Positions 16,862 through 25,482 of a stretch of DNA of 64,000 nucleotides are shown here, piece by piece (the first letter of the stretch is position 1; each line of letters starts with the position of its first letter). The position numbers were made by a program, and so were the translations under genes. Source of the DNA: Atopobiaceae bacterium. GTDB taxonomy: Bacteria > Actinomycetota > Coriobacteriia > Coriobacteriales > Atopobiaceae. The notes under the pieces were generated by a model. That model was not told the origin of the DNA. It did no database searches and was given only the letters and a program-made list of their open reading frames with translations. The stretch spans positions 29,752-93,751 of the forward strand of contig JAGAVX010000138.1 of assembly GCA_017941705.1 (NCBI GenBank), given 5' to 3'.

Positions 16862-17230
16862 CTATCCAACCAAGAACGTCATGATGACAACGATGATGAC
16901 AAGCAGCGCCAGAACGCCCAGCACGACCTTTTGTCCCAGGGGCATGCGAAGGTCGTCGTCAGGCTCCATCAGCTTGGCCCCACGCTCGCGTGCCTCCCTG
17001 ACGCGCAGGTCCTCCGCATTGGACTGTCGTCGAGGCTGCCGGCCTGCGGTCGGCCTAGTACGCTGGGATGCCACCGCATCCGCCCGCTCTGTGCTCTCGG
17101 CGCGCAGCGCCTCGAGCTCCGCGCGCTCGCGTGCGGCGCGCTCGCGCTCCTCGCGTGCAGCCTTCTCGGCACGAAGCGCTTCGAGCTCCGCGCGTTCCTC
17201 GCTGCTCAGGGGTAGAACATCGTCAGCCAT
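16862..17230 (-). CDS. Small coiled-coil protein with C-terminal membrane anchor
   Basis: This is a 122-residue protein of unknown function. Residues about 10-55 are a charged coiled coil with an internal repeat (ERAELEALRAE occurs twice). A basic Arg/Gln-rich linker follows. The last 23 residues (KVVLGVLALLVIIVVIMTFLVG) form one membrane helix, so the coiled coil faces the cytoplasm as a tail-anchored protein. ATG 17230, opening MADDVLPLSSEE, has GAAGGGA before it. It lies 45 bp after the radical SAM gene and is probably in the same transcript. Its localisation suggests a scaffold role, but nothing more can be said. Confidence 0.75.
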   Translation of the reverse strand: MADDVLPLSSEERAELEALRAEKAAREERERAARERAELEALRAESTERADAVASQRTRPTAGRQPRRQSNAEDLRVREARERGAKLMEPDDDLRMPLGQKVVLGVLALLVIIVVIMTFLVG

Positions 17231-17275
17231 GCCGGCTTCCCTTCGTCTGGCGCCTCCCACGGCGCAATATACCCA

Positions 17276-18238
17276 CTACGTCCGCTGCCGCAAGGCGCTT
17301 CCCACAAGCTCAGGTCCTCGGACACCCGTTGCGTCGAATGCGGGAACGAAGCTCTCGGATACAGTGCCACCCTGCTGCCACCACATGCGCTCGAAGCCGA
17401 GGGCGTCGGCGTAGTCGAGCACGGTCTCGTATTCGTCGTCATCCAGGGCGCGCGAAAGCTCCCCGCCCGCCTTGCGACAGAGCTCATTTGGCGTGTATTG
17501 GTTCATGACCGAAAGGTCGACCTCGTTGCCGCACAGCTCCCATACGCGTGCCAGCACCGACAGCGAATCTTCAACATGTCCAGGGAGCACCAGATGGCGC
17601 ACGATGATGCCCCTCTGCATGGACCCATCCTCGGCCAATGCCATGCCACCTGCGCGCCTTACGTTCTCGAGCATGGCCTCAAGCGCCTCTGTGGCAACCC
17701 GCGGATAGTCCGAGACCGCGGAAAGCTCCCCCGCCAACTGCTCGGAGGAATACTTGAAGTCCGTAAGCCACACATCGACCACGTCGGCAAGGCTCCGAAC
17801 TAGCTCGGCACGCTCGTAGCCCGATGTGTTGCAAACGATGGGCAAGCCAAGGCCGGCATCGCGAGCCATCGTCACCGCCTCGCACACATGAGGGGCAAAG
17901 TGAAGCGGGGTCACCAGGTTTATGTTGAGAGCCCCCTGATCACGAAGCTCGAGCATCATCTGTGCCAGGCGCGCCGCCGTCACCTCGAGGCCAAAGCCAT
18001 CTTGCGATATGTCATGGTTCTGGCAGAAGACACAGCGCAGCGAGCAGCCCGAAAAGAAGATGGCGCCAGACCCCCGCTCGCCCGAGATGGGAGGCTCCTC
18101 CCAAAAGTGCAGGGCGCTACGCGCGACTCGCAGGGTGGCCGTGGCACCACAGAGACCCTGCCTGCCCGATTCCCGTTTGGCGCCACACATGCGCGGGCAC
18201 AGATGGCATGACTCGTATGCCGAATAGTCAACTCTCAT
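17276..18238 (-). CDS. Radical SAM protein, PflX-like (COG1313)
   Basis: This 320-residue iron-sulfur enzyme has the radical SAM motif CSLRCVFC (CX3CX2C), which binds the [4Fe-4S] cluster that cleaves S-adenosylmethionine. The N-terminal CHLCPRMC plus a further Cys (GLCGA) suggests an extra metal site, typical of COG1313/PflX proteins. GCSLRCVFCQNHDIS and NLVTPLHFAPHV fit that family. ATG 18238 (MRVDYSAYES) gives the usual length; upstream codons are out of character. No strong SD is seen, but it starts 7 bp after the preceding gene's stop, so translational coupling is likely. It resembles pyruvate formate-lyase activases, but the substrate is unknown. Confidence 0.85.
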   Translation of the reverse strand: MRVDYSAYESCHLCPRMCGAKRESGRQGLCGATATLRVARSALHFWEEPPISGERGSGAIFFSGCSLRCVFCQNHDISQDGFGLEVTAARLAQMMLELRDQGALNINLVTPLHFAPHVCEAVTMARDAGLGLPIVCNTSGYERAELVRSLADVVDVWLTDFKYSSEQLAGELSAVSDYPRVATEALEAMLENVRRAGGMALAEDGSMQRGIIVRHLVLPGHVEDSLSVLARVWELCGNEVDLSVMNQYTPNELCRKAGGELSRALDDDEYETVLDYADALGFERMWWQQGGTVSESFVPAFDATGVRGPELVGSALRQRT

Positions 18239-18245
18239 AGGATCG

Positions 18246-19448
18246 CTACTTGAGAAAGGGCACGTGAGGAGAGTGCTCCTGCTCGAAACGAGCTTCCTCC
18301 TTCTCGAAGGCCGGGTCTTGGGGCGAGATGAGCTCATCGTCACCCGTACGCGGATTGTAGTGATGCAGCAACACGGGACTGAAGAGCCTGAGCTTTGCGG
18401 CAAACATGCCCGAGGCAACCACCAGCACCAAGAGAATCAGGATTCGCGCCGTTGCCGACACCTGGGTGAGCACAACCGCGCCGACGCTCAGCAGGATGGT
18501 CCAGACGTAGATGACCAGCACTGTCTGACGCTGGTCAAATCCCTCGTCAAGCAAGCGATGGTGAATGTGACCACGGTCTGCCTGGCCAACGCTCACATGT
18601 GCGCGGCTCCGACGGATGATGGCGGAGAGTGTGTCGATGATGGGAATGCCGGCGACTACGAGCGGGACCAGGATGGTCGTCAGGCTCGAGATGCGCGTTA
18701 CCGACAGGAGCGAGGCTGTCGCCAACGAGAATCCGAGTAGCAGCGAGCCCGAATCCCCCAAGAAGATCGTTGCGGGATGAAAGTTGTAGCGCAAGAAGCC
18801 CAATGTGGAACCAGCGAGCGCCATTGTGAGCGACGCCGCGTCACTTTGTCCGCGGAGGATCGAGAGCTCGAACAACGTCACGCTGGCAATGAAGGCGATA
18901 CCCGACGCCAGCCCATCGAGGCCGTCTATCAGGTTGAAGATGTTGACGTAGGCGACCAGATAGACAATTGTCACGGGGTAGGTGAGCCAACCGATGTGAA
19001 AGAGGCTGGTGCTTTCAAGCGGGTTGACGACGTCTCCAATCACAAGACCGCTTGCGACTGCGATGCTCGCGGCCAGCAGCTGGCCGAGAAGCTTTTGCTT
19101 GGGAGAGAGGGAAATGCGGTCATCGATGAGTCCGGTGACGAAGATGACCACGAAGGCAACGGCCAACAGGGGGTAGTTAACCTTGCCCAGATGCGGCGAG
19201 GGCGTAAACACAAGCGGCCAGCCAAGGAACTGCGATCCGAGCAACTGGAGAATCACCATCGACACGATGCCCGCGAAGACGGCGATACCACCCATGCGCG
19301 GGATCGGTTGCCGGTTGATGCGCCGCTTGTCAGGATAGTCGACCGCATCAAGCTTCCAAGCAATCGCCGACGCCACGGGAGTCATGAGGAGCGAGACGAC
19401 GAGTGACAGCAGGAAGATGCATAAATATGCTATCCACTGTTGTTCCAT
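18246..19448 (-). CDS. Undecaprenyl-phosphate GlcNAc-1-phosphate transferase (WecA/TagO type)
   Basis: This 400-residue polytopic membrane enzyme moves a sugar-1-phosphate from a UDP-sugar onto undecaprenyl phosphate, starting teichoic acid or cell-wall polysaccharide synthesis. Family motifs are all present: DAVDYPDKRRINRQPIPRMGG, TGLIDDR, FNLIDGLDGLASG, FLGDSGSLLLGF and the C-terminal cytoplasmic RGHIHHRLL. About ten membrane segments are visible. The tail after the last segment is acidic. It is closer to WecA/TagO than to MraY. ATG 19448 is preceded by GGAGGG. It leads a transcript with the radical SAM and coiled-coil genes. Confidence 0.92.
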   Translation of the reverse strand: MEQQWIAYLCIFLLSLVVSLLMTPVASAIAWKLDAVDYPDKRRINRQPIPRMGGIAVFAGIVSMVILQLLGSQFLGWPLVFTPSPHLGKVNYPLLAVAFVVIFVTGLIDDRISLSPKQKLLGQLLAASIAVASGLVIGDVVNPLESTSLFHIGWLTYPVTIVYLVAYVNIFNLIDGLDGLASGIAFIASVTLFELSILRGQSDAASLTMALAGSTLGFLRYNFHPATIFLGDSGSLLLGFSLATASLLSVTRISSLTTILVPLVVAGIPIIDTLSAIIRRSRAHVSVGQADRGHIHHRLLDEGFDQRQTVLVIYVWTILLSVGAVVLTQVSATARILILLVLVVASGMFAAKLRLFSPVLLHHYNPRTGDDELISPQDPAFEKEEARFEQEHSPHVPFLK

Positions 19449-19778
19449 GTGTCCCTCCTCTCGCCTTTTGGGTCGTATGCGTTACAAAGACACATCATAT
19501 GATTGTTTTCGGTTCTGCGTCACAAGTCAAGACTGGTATCCGCAAGGGACACACGTATAGTGGAGTTGTCATCCCCCTGCGACTCTAACTGGGTGAACCG
19601 ACAAGCGTTTCGAGGGAGTCCAGATATCGTGTCCAGTACAGGTATCCTCCGTTGTTGAGGAAGCTGGAAGAAGCGATGCGGACACCCACCTTATGGAGGT
19701 GGGTTCATAATCGAAGCTGCGGGGGGATGGCTTTTTTCGCCTTCCGCGCACTCGACACCACCATCCACGCCCGCAAGC
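19449..19778. other. Intergenic region with a possible IS605-type end hairpin
   Basis: This 330-bp stretch separates the glycosyl-phosphotransferase gene from the MFS gene. It holds a hairpin, ACCCACCT (19684-19691) and AGGTGGGT (19697-19704), flanked on its left by repeated GAAG-rich sequence. This resembles the right-end hairpin found after tnpB in IS200/IS605 elements. No transposase reading frame is present. It might equally be the MFS gene terminator, although there is no T-tract on the minus strand. No other gene is seen. Confidence 0.35.
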
Positions 19779-21035
19779 CTACAGGCTGACCTCGTCCCAA
19801 TGGGGGCTGGCTGGAATGGCCCTGATCAACGGGTTGGCTGCGGCAAGCACGACCGAAACCGCAATAAGCCCCATCATAAGTAGGACAACACCGTGAAACC
19901 CGAGTCTGGGAAGCAGCTCGCCGGCAACGGCCCCGGACATGCTTCCAAAAAGCATGATGGTGGTCATTACGGCTGCACGCGTACGGCCCTGCCTGTCGAC
20001 AGGCGTCTTGGAAAAGACAAAGCCGTTGACCAGAGCTGCAAACAGCGGCATGGGGAGGCTCGCCATGATCGAGCTCGCGATAATGGCAGCATAGGAGCCA
20101 GAGAACACCAGTGGCAGATAGCCCAACCCGATCAAGGCAAGTATCACTACTATTCCCTTTCCCACGGGAATCCTGTCGCAGACACGTGCGGAGATAAGCG
20201 AGCCGATCAGCGTGGCCATGCCACTGACCACATTGACGAGGCTGATGAGAAGCGCGTCGGTATCGCTCGATACGAGCTGAAGATTGATTGCCTGATGCAT
20301 GGCAAAGGCACCAAACTCGCTGAGGCCGATAATCAGGACCGAACTCATGATGAGGCGGCTGGCAAAGACCCACTGCCACCCCTCGATGAGATCCCCAAAG
20401 AACGATGCGGCATTGGGGGTAGTCCTACGCTGCCCCTGCTCCTCGGGGAAGCGCAAGAAGAGTGCTGAGACAAACGCCGCCGCGTCGCAGATCGCACTCG
20501 CAAAGAACGGAAGTGACTCGGCAATGCCAAACAGTGCCGCGCCAATGGGCGAGCCGGCCGTGCGTACAGCCGCGTCGCGACCCTGGTTGATGCTCTCGGC
20601 CTGCGCATAGCGCGACGGACCAACGACGCGGATGAGCGCGGCGTTGGACGTCCCGTCCAAGAAACCAAAGATTGCCGAGGATGCGAGGCACAGGCCCGCA
20701 AACAGGAAGAACGTGAGCCGTCCCGTGACGAAGAGCAATCCCATGACAAACCATAGAATGCCGCAGGAGCCAGACTGCACAAGTATGAGCGTGCGATGGT
20801 CATGGCGATCGATAAACGTGCCCCCGAGCACCTGCGTGACCACGCTCACGATACCGCGAGCCGTGGCAAACCAACCCGCCAACGTGACTGAGCCCGAAAG
20901 CCGGTACGCCATAAGCGAGACGACGATCCAGTGCACGGCAGAGCTGCACAACAGAAACGTGTCGGCACCAAACCATGCGGGATAGCCCGGCACGGAAAAG
21001 AGCGAGCCGGGACGGCCGGTCGAAGCGTCTGTCAT
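19779..21035 (-). CDS. MFS permease
   Basis: This 418-residue protein has about twelve membrane segments and the organisation of the major facilitator superfamily. The loop between segments 2 and 3 contains GTFIDRHDHRTLI, a variant of the MFS loop motif, and a similar SARVCDRIPVGKG occurs at the mid-point. It resembles enterobactin-exporter/MefA-type drug or metabolite efflux permeases, but no substrate can be assigned from the sequence. ATG 21035 is preceded by GGAGGG. It is a single-gene unit between two intergenic regions with hairpins. Confidence 0.85.
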   Translation of the reverse strand: MTDASTGRPGSLFSVPGYPAWFGADTFLLCSSAVHWIVVSLMAYRLSGSVTLAGWFATARGIVSVVTQVLGGTFIDRHDHRTLILVQSGSCGILWFVMGLLFVTGRLTFFLFAGLCLASSAIFGFLDGTSNAALIRVVGPSRYAQAESINQGRDAAVRTAGSPIGAALFGIAESLPFFASAICDAAAFVSALFLRFPEEQGQRRTTPNAASFFGDLIEGWQWVFASRLIMSSVLIIGLSEFGAFAMHQAINLQLVSSDTDALLISLVNVVSGMATLIGSLISARVCDRIPVGKGIVVILALIGLGYLPLVFSGSYAAIIASSIMASLPMPLFAALVNGFVFSKTPVDRQGRTRAAVMTTIMLFGSMSGAVAGELLPRLGFHGVVLLMMGLIAVSVVLAAANPLIRAIPASPHWDEVSL

Positions 21036-21222
21036 AGGATTCCCTCCAAGAATGTGCCCGCTCTACCCTATCACAGATACAACGTAATACAGGTTGTCGA
21101 TCCATCGTCTCTGTAGCGCGACCATCGGCCGGCTTGGCACCACTGCACCCCTGAGCCGCCCACGCAGTGTTGCCTTGGGTACCCAACACGGATGTCCACG
21201 ACCATCACGGGGACATCGCCTA

Positions 21223-21253
21223 AAAAGGGACCCGAGCACATGCTCGGGTCCCA
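21223..21253 (-). terminator. Intrinsic terminator of the gap-pgk-tpiA operon
   Basis: GGGACCCGAGCA (21228-21239) and TGCTCGGGTCCC (21242-21253) pair perfectly. On the minus strand the stem is followed by TTTTTAGG (21223-21227 is the A-tract on the plus strand). It lies 24 bp after the tpiA stop. Confidence 0.93.
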
Positions 21254-21277
21254 GTCTCAAGCGTTATGCGCGAGAGC

Positions 21278-22045
21278 TTACGCCATGGCGGAGTGCACCA
21301 TATCGGCAAAGCCGTCGGCCTTGAGCGAAGCGCCACCGACGAGAGCGCCGTCGACGTCTTCCTTCTCCAGGAAGCCAGCGATGTTGCTCGGGTTGGCGGA
21401 GCCGCCGTACAGGATGCGGATGCCGGCAGCGGTCTCCTCGCCGAAGATCTCAACGAGGGTCTTGCGGATGGCGCCGCAGACTTCCTGCGCGTCGTCAGCG
21501 GTAGCGGTCTTGCCGGTGCCGATGGCCCAGATGGGCTCGTAGGCGATGACATACTTGGAAGGATCGGTGATCTCGAGACCAGCGGTGTCCTTCTTGATCT
21601 GATCGACGACGAACTCTACGTGCGTGCCGGCCTCGCGGATCTCGAGGGACTCGCCGCAGCAGCTGATGGGGACGATGCCGTGAGCCATGAGGGCCTTGGC
21701 CTTCTTGTTGATGTCCTCGTCGGTCTCGCCAAAGTAGTCGCGACGCTCGGAGTGACCGATGATGCAGTAGGTGGCACCAACAGCCTCGAGCATGTTGGGA
21801 GCGGTCTCGCCAGTGTAGGCGCCGGCCTCTTCCCAGTAGACGTTCTGGGCGGAAAGGGCAAACGGGGCCTCTTCCTTCTCGATGACCTCAGCGACGCCCT
21901 TGAGGTTGACCGCGGGAGGAGCGACGACGACGTCGACGTCGCCCGTGCCGCCCTCAAGCTCCTTGGCCAGACCCTGGGCCAGCACGATGGCCTCAGAGAA
22001 GGTCTTGTTCATCTTCCAGTTACCAGCAATCATCCTCTTACGCAT
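21278..22045 (-). CDS. tpiA: Triosephosphate isomerase
   Basis: This 255-residue glycolytic enzyme interconverts dihydroxyacetone phosphate and glyceraldehyde 3-phosphate. It shows AGNWKMNK with the active-site Lys, GHSERR with the electrophilic His, and AYEPIWAIGTGKTA with the catalytic Glu. The phosphate-binding YGGSANPSN and a final GALVGGASL are also present. ATG 22045 (MRKRMIAGNWKMNK) was chosen as the standard N-terminus; it starts 8 bp before the pgk stop, indicating coupled translation. A strong terminator follows. Confidence 0.97.
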   Translation of the reverse strand: MRKRMIAGNWKMNKTFSEAIVLAQGLAKELEGGTGDVDVVVAPPAVNLKGVAEVIEKEEAPFALSAQNVYWEEAGAYTGETAPNMLEAVGATYCIIGHSERRDYFGETDEDINKKAKALMAHGIVPISCCGESLEIREAGTHVEFVVDQIKKDTAGLEITDPSKYVIAYEPIWAIGTGKTATADDAQEVCGAIRKTLVEIFGEETAAGIRILYGGSANPSNIAGFLEKEDVDGALVGGASLKADGFADMVHSAMA

Positions 22046-23228
22046 CGAGAAGCGCCTCCACTCCAGGAAGAGCCTTGCCCTCGACGAGCTCCATGGAAGC
22101 GCCACCACCGGTGGAGATCCAGCTCATCTGGTCAGCCAGGCCAAACTTGTTGATAGCCGCGACGGAGTCGCCGCCGCCGATGATGGACGTGCAGTCCGAA
22201 GCGCCGATGGCACGGGCCACGGCCTCGGTGCCCTTGGCAAACTGATCGAACTCGAAGACGCCCATGGGGCCATTCCAGAACACGGTGGCCGCGTCCTTGA
22301 CGGCATCGCAATACAGCTCGATGGTCTTGGGACCGATGTCCATGCCCATCATGTCGTCAGGAATCTTGTCGGAGTCGAAGATAACGCCCTCAGCGTCCTC
22401 GCCAAAGTGGTCGGCGCAGACGTTGTCGACGGGCAGCAGGATCTTGCAGCCCTTGGCCTCGGCCTTCTTGAGCATCTCGCCAGCGCGCTCGATCCAGTCC
22501 TCCTCCTTGAGGGAGGTACCCACGGTGTAGCCCTTGGCCAGGAAGAAGGTGTAGGCCATGCCGCCACCGATGATCAGGGTGTCAGCGGACTCGATGAGGT
22601 TCTCAAGGACGCCAATCTTGCTGGAGACCTTGGAGCCACCAACGACGGCGACGAACGGACGCGCGGGATCGGCGAAGATGCCGGTAAGGGTGTCGACTTC
22701 CTTCTCCAGAAGGAAACCGGCGACTGCCGGGATGTACTCGGCGGGGCCTACGACCGAGCCCTGGGCACGGTGAGCGGTGCCGAAGGCGTCGAGGACGAAG
22801 ATGTCGGCGTAGGAGGCGAGCTTCTTGGCGACCTCGGGGTCGTTCTTCTTCTCGGCCTTGAGGAAGCGGACGTTCTCGAGCACGAGGATGTCGCCAGGCT
22901 TGACGGCTGCGCAGGCGGCAGCGGCCTCGTCACCATAGGTGTCGGCGACGAACTTGACGTCATAGCCCGTGAGCTCGGCGAGCTTGTCGGCAGCCGGCTT
23001 GAGGGAGAGAGCGGGCTCGGGGCCGTCGCCCTTGGGGCGACCGAGGTGCGACATCAGGATGATGCCAGCGCCCTGCTCCTTGAGGTACTTGATGGTGGGG
23101 ATGGCAGCGCGCACGCGCGTGTCATCGGTCACCACGCCGTCCTTCAGGGGGACATTGAAGTCGACGCGCATGATGATCTTCTTGCCCTTGACGTCGATGT
23201 CCCGGACGGTCTTCTTGGTAAAGGCCAT
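22038..23228 (-). CDS. pgk: Phosphoglycerate kinase
   Basis: This 396-residue enzyme transfers phosphate from 1,3-bisphosphoglycerate to ADP. It has the PGK signature RVDFNVPLKDG and the substrate-binding SHLGRPKG. VVGGSKVSSKIGVL, the hinge, and the C-terminal nucleotide-binding GGGDSVAAINKFG are present. ATG 23228 follows AAGGAG at good spacing; the GTG three codons upstream overlaps that SD and was rejected. A GC-rich hairpin sits between gap and pgk, and tpiA overlaps its end. Confidence 0.97.
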   Translation of the reverse strand: MAFTKKTVRDIDVKGKKIIMRVDFNVPLKDGVVTDDTRVRAAIPTIKYLKEQGAGIILMSHLGRPKGDGPEPALSLKPAADKLAELTGYDVKFVADTYGDEAAAACAAVKPGDILVLENVRFLKAEKKNDPEVAKKLASYADIFVLDAFGTAHRAQGSVVGPAEYIPAVAGFLLEKEVDTLTGIFADPARPFVAVVGGSKVSSKIGVLENLIESADTLIIGGGMAYTFFLAKGYTVGTSLKEEDWIERAGEMLKKAEAKGCKILLPVDNVCADHFGEDAEGVIFDSDKIPDDMMGMDIGPKTIELYCDAVKDAATVFWNGPMGVFEFDQFAKGTEAVARAIGASDCTSIIGGGDSVAAINKFGLADQMSWISTGGGASMELVEGKALPGVEALLDA

Positions 23229-23269
23229 GGGAATCACTCCTTACGAAAATCGATGCGAACAGAAAGGAA

Positions 23270-23309
23270 GGGGCGCGGCGCGGGCCTTGCGAGCCGGCGA
23301 CCGCGCCCC
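23270..23309 (-). other. GC-rich hairpin between gap and pgk
   Basis: GGGGCGCGG (23270-23278) and CCGCGCCCC (23301-23309) form a 9-bp GC-only stem around a structured 22-nt loop. The minus strand continues TTCCTTTCTG. It may protect the gap message or terminate part of the transcription, making GAPDH more abundant than PGK and TPI. Confidence 0.6.
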
Positions 23310-23336
23310 GTCTACACCAGAGGTTCTGCCACGAAT

Positions 23337-24359
23337 TTAGGCAACGAACTTCTCGAAGTACTTGATGGTGCGGACCATCTGAGAGGTGTAGGAGTTCTCG
23401 TTGTCGTACCAAGAGACGACCTGGACCAGATACTCGTCGTCGGAGACCTTGGAGACCATGGTCTGGGTGGCGTCGAAGAGCGAGCCGTACGTCATGCCGA
23501 CGATGTCGGAGGAGACGATCTCGTCCTCGTTGTAGCCGAAGGACTCGTTGGACTGAGCCTTCATAGCGGCGTTGATGGCGTCAACGGTGACTTCCTTGTC
23601 CGTCTTGATGACGGCGAACAGGAGGGTGGTGGAGCCAGTGGGGGTCGGGACGCGCTGAGCGGCGCCGATGAGCTTGCCGTTGAGCTCGGGGATGACCAGG
23701 CCGATGGCCTTGGCAGCACCGGTGCTGTTCGGGACGATGTTGACAGCGCCAGCGCGGGCACGACGGAGGTCGCCCTTGCGCTGCGGGCCGTCGAGGATCA
23801 TCTGGTCGCCAGTGTAGGCGTGGATGGTGGCCATGATGCCGCTCTGGATGGGAGCGAAGTCGTTCAGGGCCTTGGCCATCGGAGCCAGGCAGTTGGTGGT
23901 GCAGGAGGCGGCGGAGATGATGTCGTCGTCAGCGGTCAGCGTCTCATGGTTGACGTTGAAGACGATGGTGGGCAGATCGTTGCCAGCAGGAGCGGAGATG
24001 ACGACCTTCTTGGCACCGGCGTCAATGTGAGCCTGGGCCTTGGCCTTAGCGGTGTAGAAACCGGTGCACTCGAGGACGACGTCGACGCCCAGCTCGCCCC
24101 AAGGCAGCTCGGCAGCGTTGGCCTTTGCGTAGATGGTGATCTTCTTGCCGTCAACCTGGATGAAGTCCTCGCCAGCCACGACTTCGTGGTCGCGAGCATA
24201 GTTGCCCTGGGAGGAGTCGTACTTCAGGAGGTGAGCAAGCATCTTCGGGGAGGTGAGGTCGTTGATAGCGACGATCTCGGAGCCCTCGTGACCGAACATC
24301 TGACGGAAAGCCAGGCGGCCGATACGACCAAAGCCATTGATAGCAACCTTAACTGCCAT
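23337..24359 (-). CDS. gap: Glyceraldehyde-3-phosphate dehydrogenase
   Basis: This 340-residue NAD-dependent enzyme makes 1,3-bisphosphoglycerate. INGFGRIGR binds the dinucleotide, and the Asp in AINDL indicates NAD rather than NADP preference. SCTTNCLAP carries the catalytic Cys, and HAYTGDQ with GAAKAIGLV completes the active site. [12 protein letters not shown] is typical of bacterial GAPDH. ATG 24359 is preceded by AAAGGAG. A likely promoter lies upstream, so the glycolytic genes can be expressed independently of whiA. Confidence 0.97.
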   Translation of the reverse strand: MAVKVAINGFGRIGRLAFRQMFGHEGSEIVAINDLTSPKMLAHLLKYDSSQGNYARDHEVVAGEDFIQVDGKKITIYAKANAAELPWGELGVDVVLECTGFYTAKAKAQAHIDAGAKKVVISAPAGNDLPTIVFNVNHETLTADDDIISAASCTTNCLAPMAKALNDFAPIQSGIMATIHAYTGDQMILDGPQRKGDLRRARAGAVNIVPNSTGAAKAIGLVIPELNGKLIGAAQRVPTPTGSTTLLFAVIKTDKEVTVDAINAAMKAQSNESFGYNEDEIVSSDIVGMTYGSLFDATQTMVSKVSDDEYLVQVVSWYDNENSYTSQMVRTIKYFEKFVA

Positions 24360-24427
24360 ACTTTCTCCTTTCGCGAGGCCCCCCGAGGCCGTTCCCCGAG
24401 ACAGGCCTTAACCAACATACTGTGGGT

Positions 24428-24455
24428 AGTCTAACCCCAAACCAGTCACACTCAA
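24428..24455 (-). promoter_or_regulatory. Likely promoter of gap-pgk-tpiA
   Basis: On the minus strand TTGAGT (24450-24455) and TAGACT (24428-24433) are 16 bp apart, about 70 bp before the gap start codon. The 166-bp gap between whiA and gap otherwise holds no gene. Confidence 0.55.
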
Positions 24456-24525
24456 GCCATGACTTCCCTGACATATTCAAATTAATCCGTGTTTGGTATC
24501 CCAGCGCATTAAACGGCAAATTGTG

Positions 24526-25473
24526 CTATGGGCTGTCCTTGTCCTCCTGGGCGGCCTCCACCATCGTGCGCAAGCGAAGAATCCTATGGTACATGCCAGA
24601 TTTTTTGGTCGGGGGCTTGGCGAGGGCGCCGAGGTCGGCAAGCGAGAGCTCGGGGTACGTTCGCCGCAGCTCGCAGAACTCGCGAACGGCAGGCGGTAGG
24701 TTTCGCAGGCCAAACAACCGCTCGGCAGCTTCGATCAGCTCGAGCTGGGCGCCCGCCGCATTGGTCGTGCGCGTCAGATTGGCCGTCTCGGCGTTCACGC
24801 GACGGTTGACCTCGTTCTTGAGAGACTTGACCTGTCGAACGTTCTCGACGGCACGCGCAGAACGCATTCCCCCTATCACCCGAAGAAGCCTCACGACGTC
24901 GTCAAAGCTCTTGAGATAGATGGCGTATGCCCCGCGCCTGCGGTTGAGGCGAGCGTTGATGCCATGCTCCCCTATCAGCAGGCTGATGTCGTTGGCAAAC
25001 TGCTCGCCCGTCACCGCAATCTCAAGGTGGAAGTCCCCGCGCGGGTCGGCGACGAAGCCGCCCGCCATAAACGCGCCGCGCACGAAGGCGGCCCGACAAC
25101 AGCGTCTGCGCAGCAGCTGGACCGGCGCGCCGCTCGAGAGCCCACGACCCGGCACCAGGATTCCCAGTTTGATGAGGTCCTGCTCGAGCTCATCCTGCTC
25201 AGGTATCTCGATAAGGTAGTTGCGCGTGCGGTGCAGGTTGGAGTGGCGCACCGTAAGCCTGGTCTCAAGGTCAAAGAGCTCGTGCGTGAGCTTGATCATC
25301 GTGCGAGCCACCGCGCCGGTCTCGGTCGACACCTTGATCGAGTAGCGTCCTGGTCCCCTGAACGAGAGCGTGCCGCAAATGCGGATGATTGCCGAGAGCT
25401 GCGCGTATGCGCATGCGGGGCAAGCCCCTTCCACACGCGAGAGCTCGTCTTTTACCTGCGCCGTGAACGACAT
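24526..25473 (-). CDS. whiA: DNA-binding protein WhiA
   Basis: This 315-residue regulator combines an N-terminal LAGLIDADG-like fold with a C-terminal helix-turn-helix. In actinobacteria WhiA acts in division and, in streptomycetes, in sporulation septation. Recognisable parts are MSFTAQVKDELSRV, FVRGAFMAGGFVADP, NEVNRRVNAETANLTRT and the HTH region with LPPAVREFCELRRTYPELSLADLG. Its start lies 9 bp after the rapZ stop, without a clear SD, suggesting coupled translation. The gene order rapZ-whiA-gap is typical for the phylum. Confidence 0.95.
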   Translation of the reverse strand: MSFTAQVKDELSRVEGACPACAYAQLSAIIRICGTLSFRGPGRYSIKVSTETGAVARTMIKLTHELFDLETRLTVRHSNLHRTRNYLIEIPEQDELEQDLIKLGILVPGRGLSSGAPVQLLRRRCCRAAFVRGAFMAGGFVADPRGDFHLEIAVTGEQFANDISLLIGEHGINARLNRRRGAYAIYLKSFDDVVRLLRVIGGMRSARAVENVRQVKSLKNEVNRRVNAETANLTRTTNAAGAQLELIEAAERLFGLRNLPPAVREFCELRRTYPELSLADLGALAKPPTKKSGMYHRILRLRTMVEAAQEDKDSP

Positions 25474-25482
25474 GCCGGCTCG

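Noticed and set aside
21882..24434. An 850-codon open frame on the plus strand opposite tpiA, pgk and gap
   Set aside because: Antisense of three glycolytic genes with all catalytic motifs. High GC at third positions makes long open complementary frames common.
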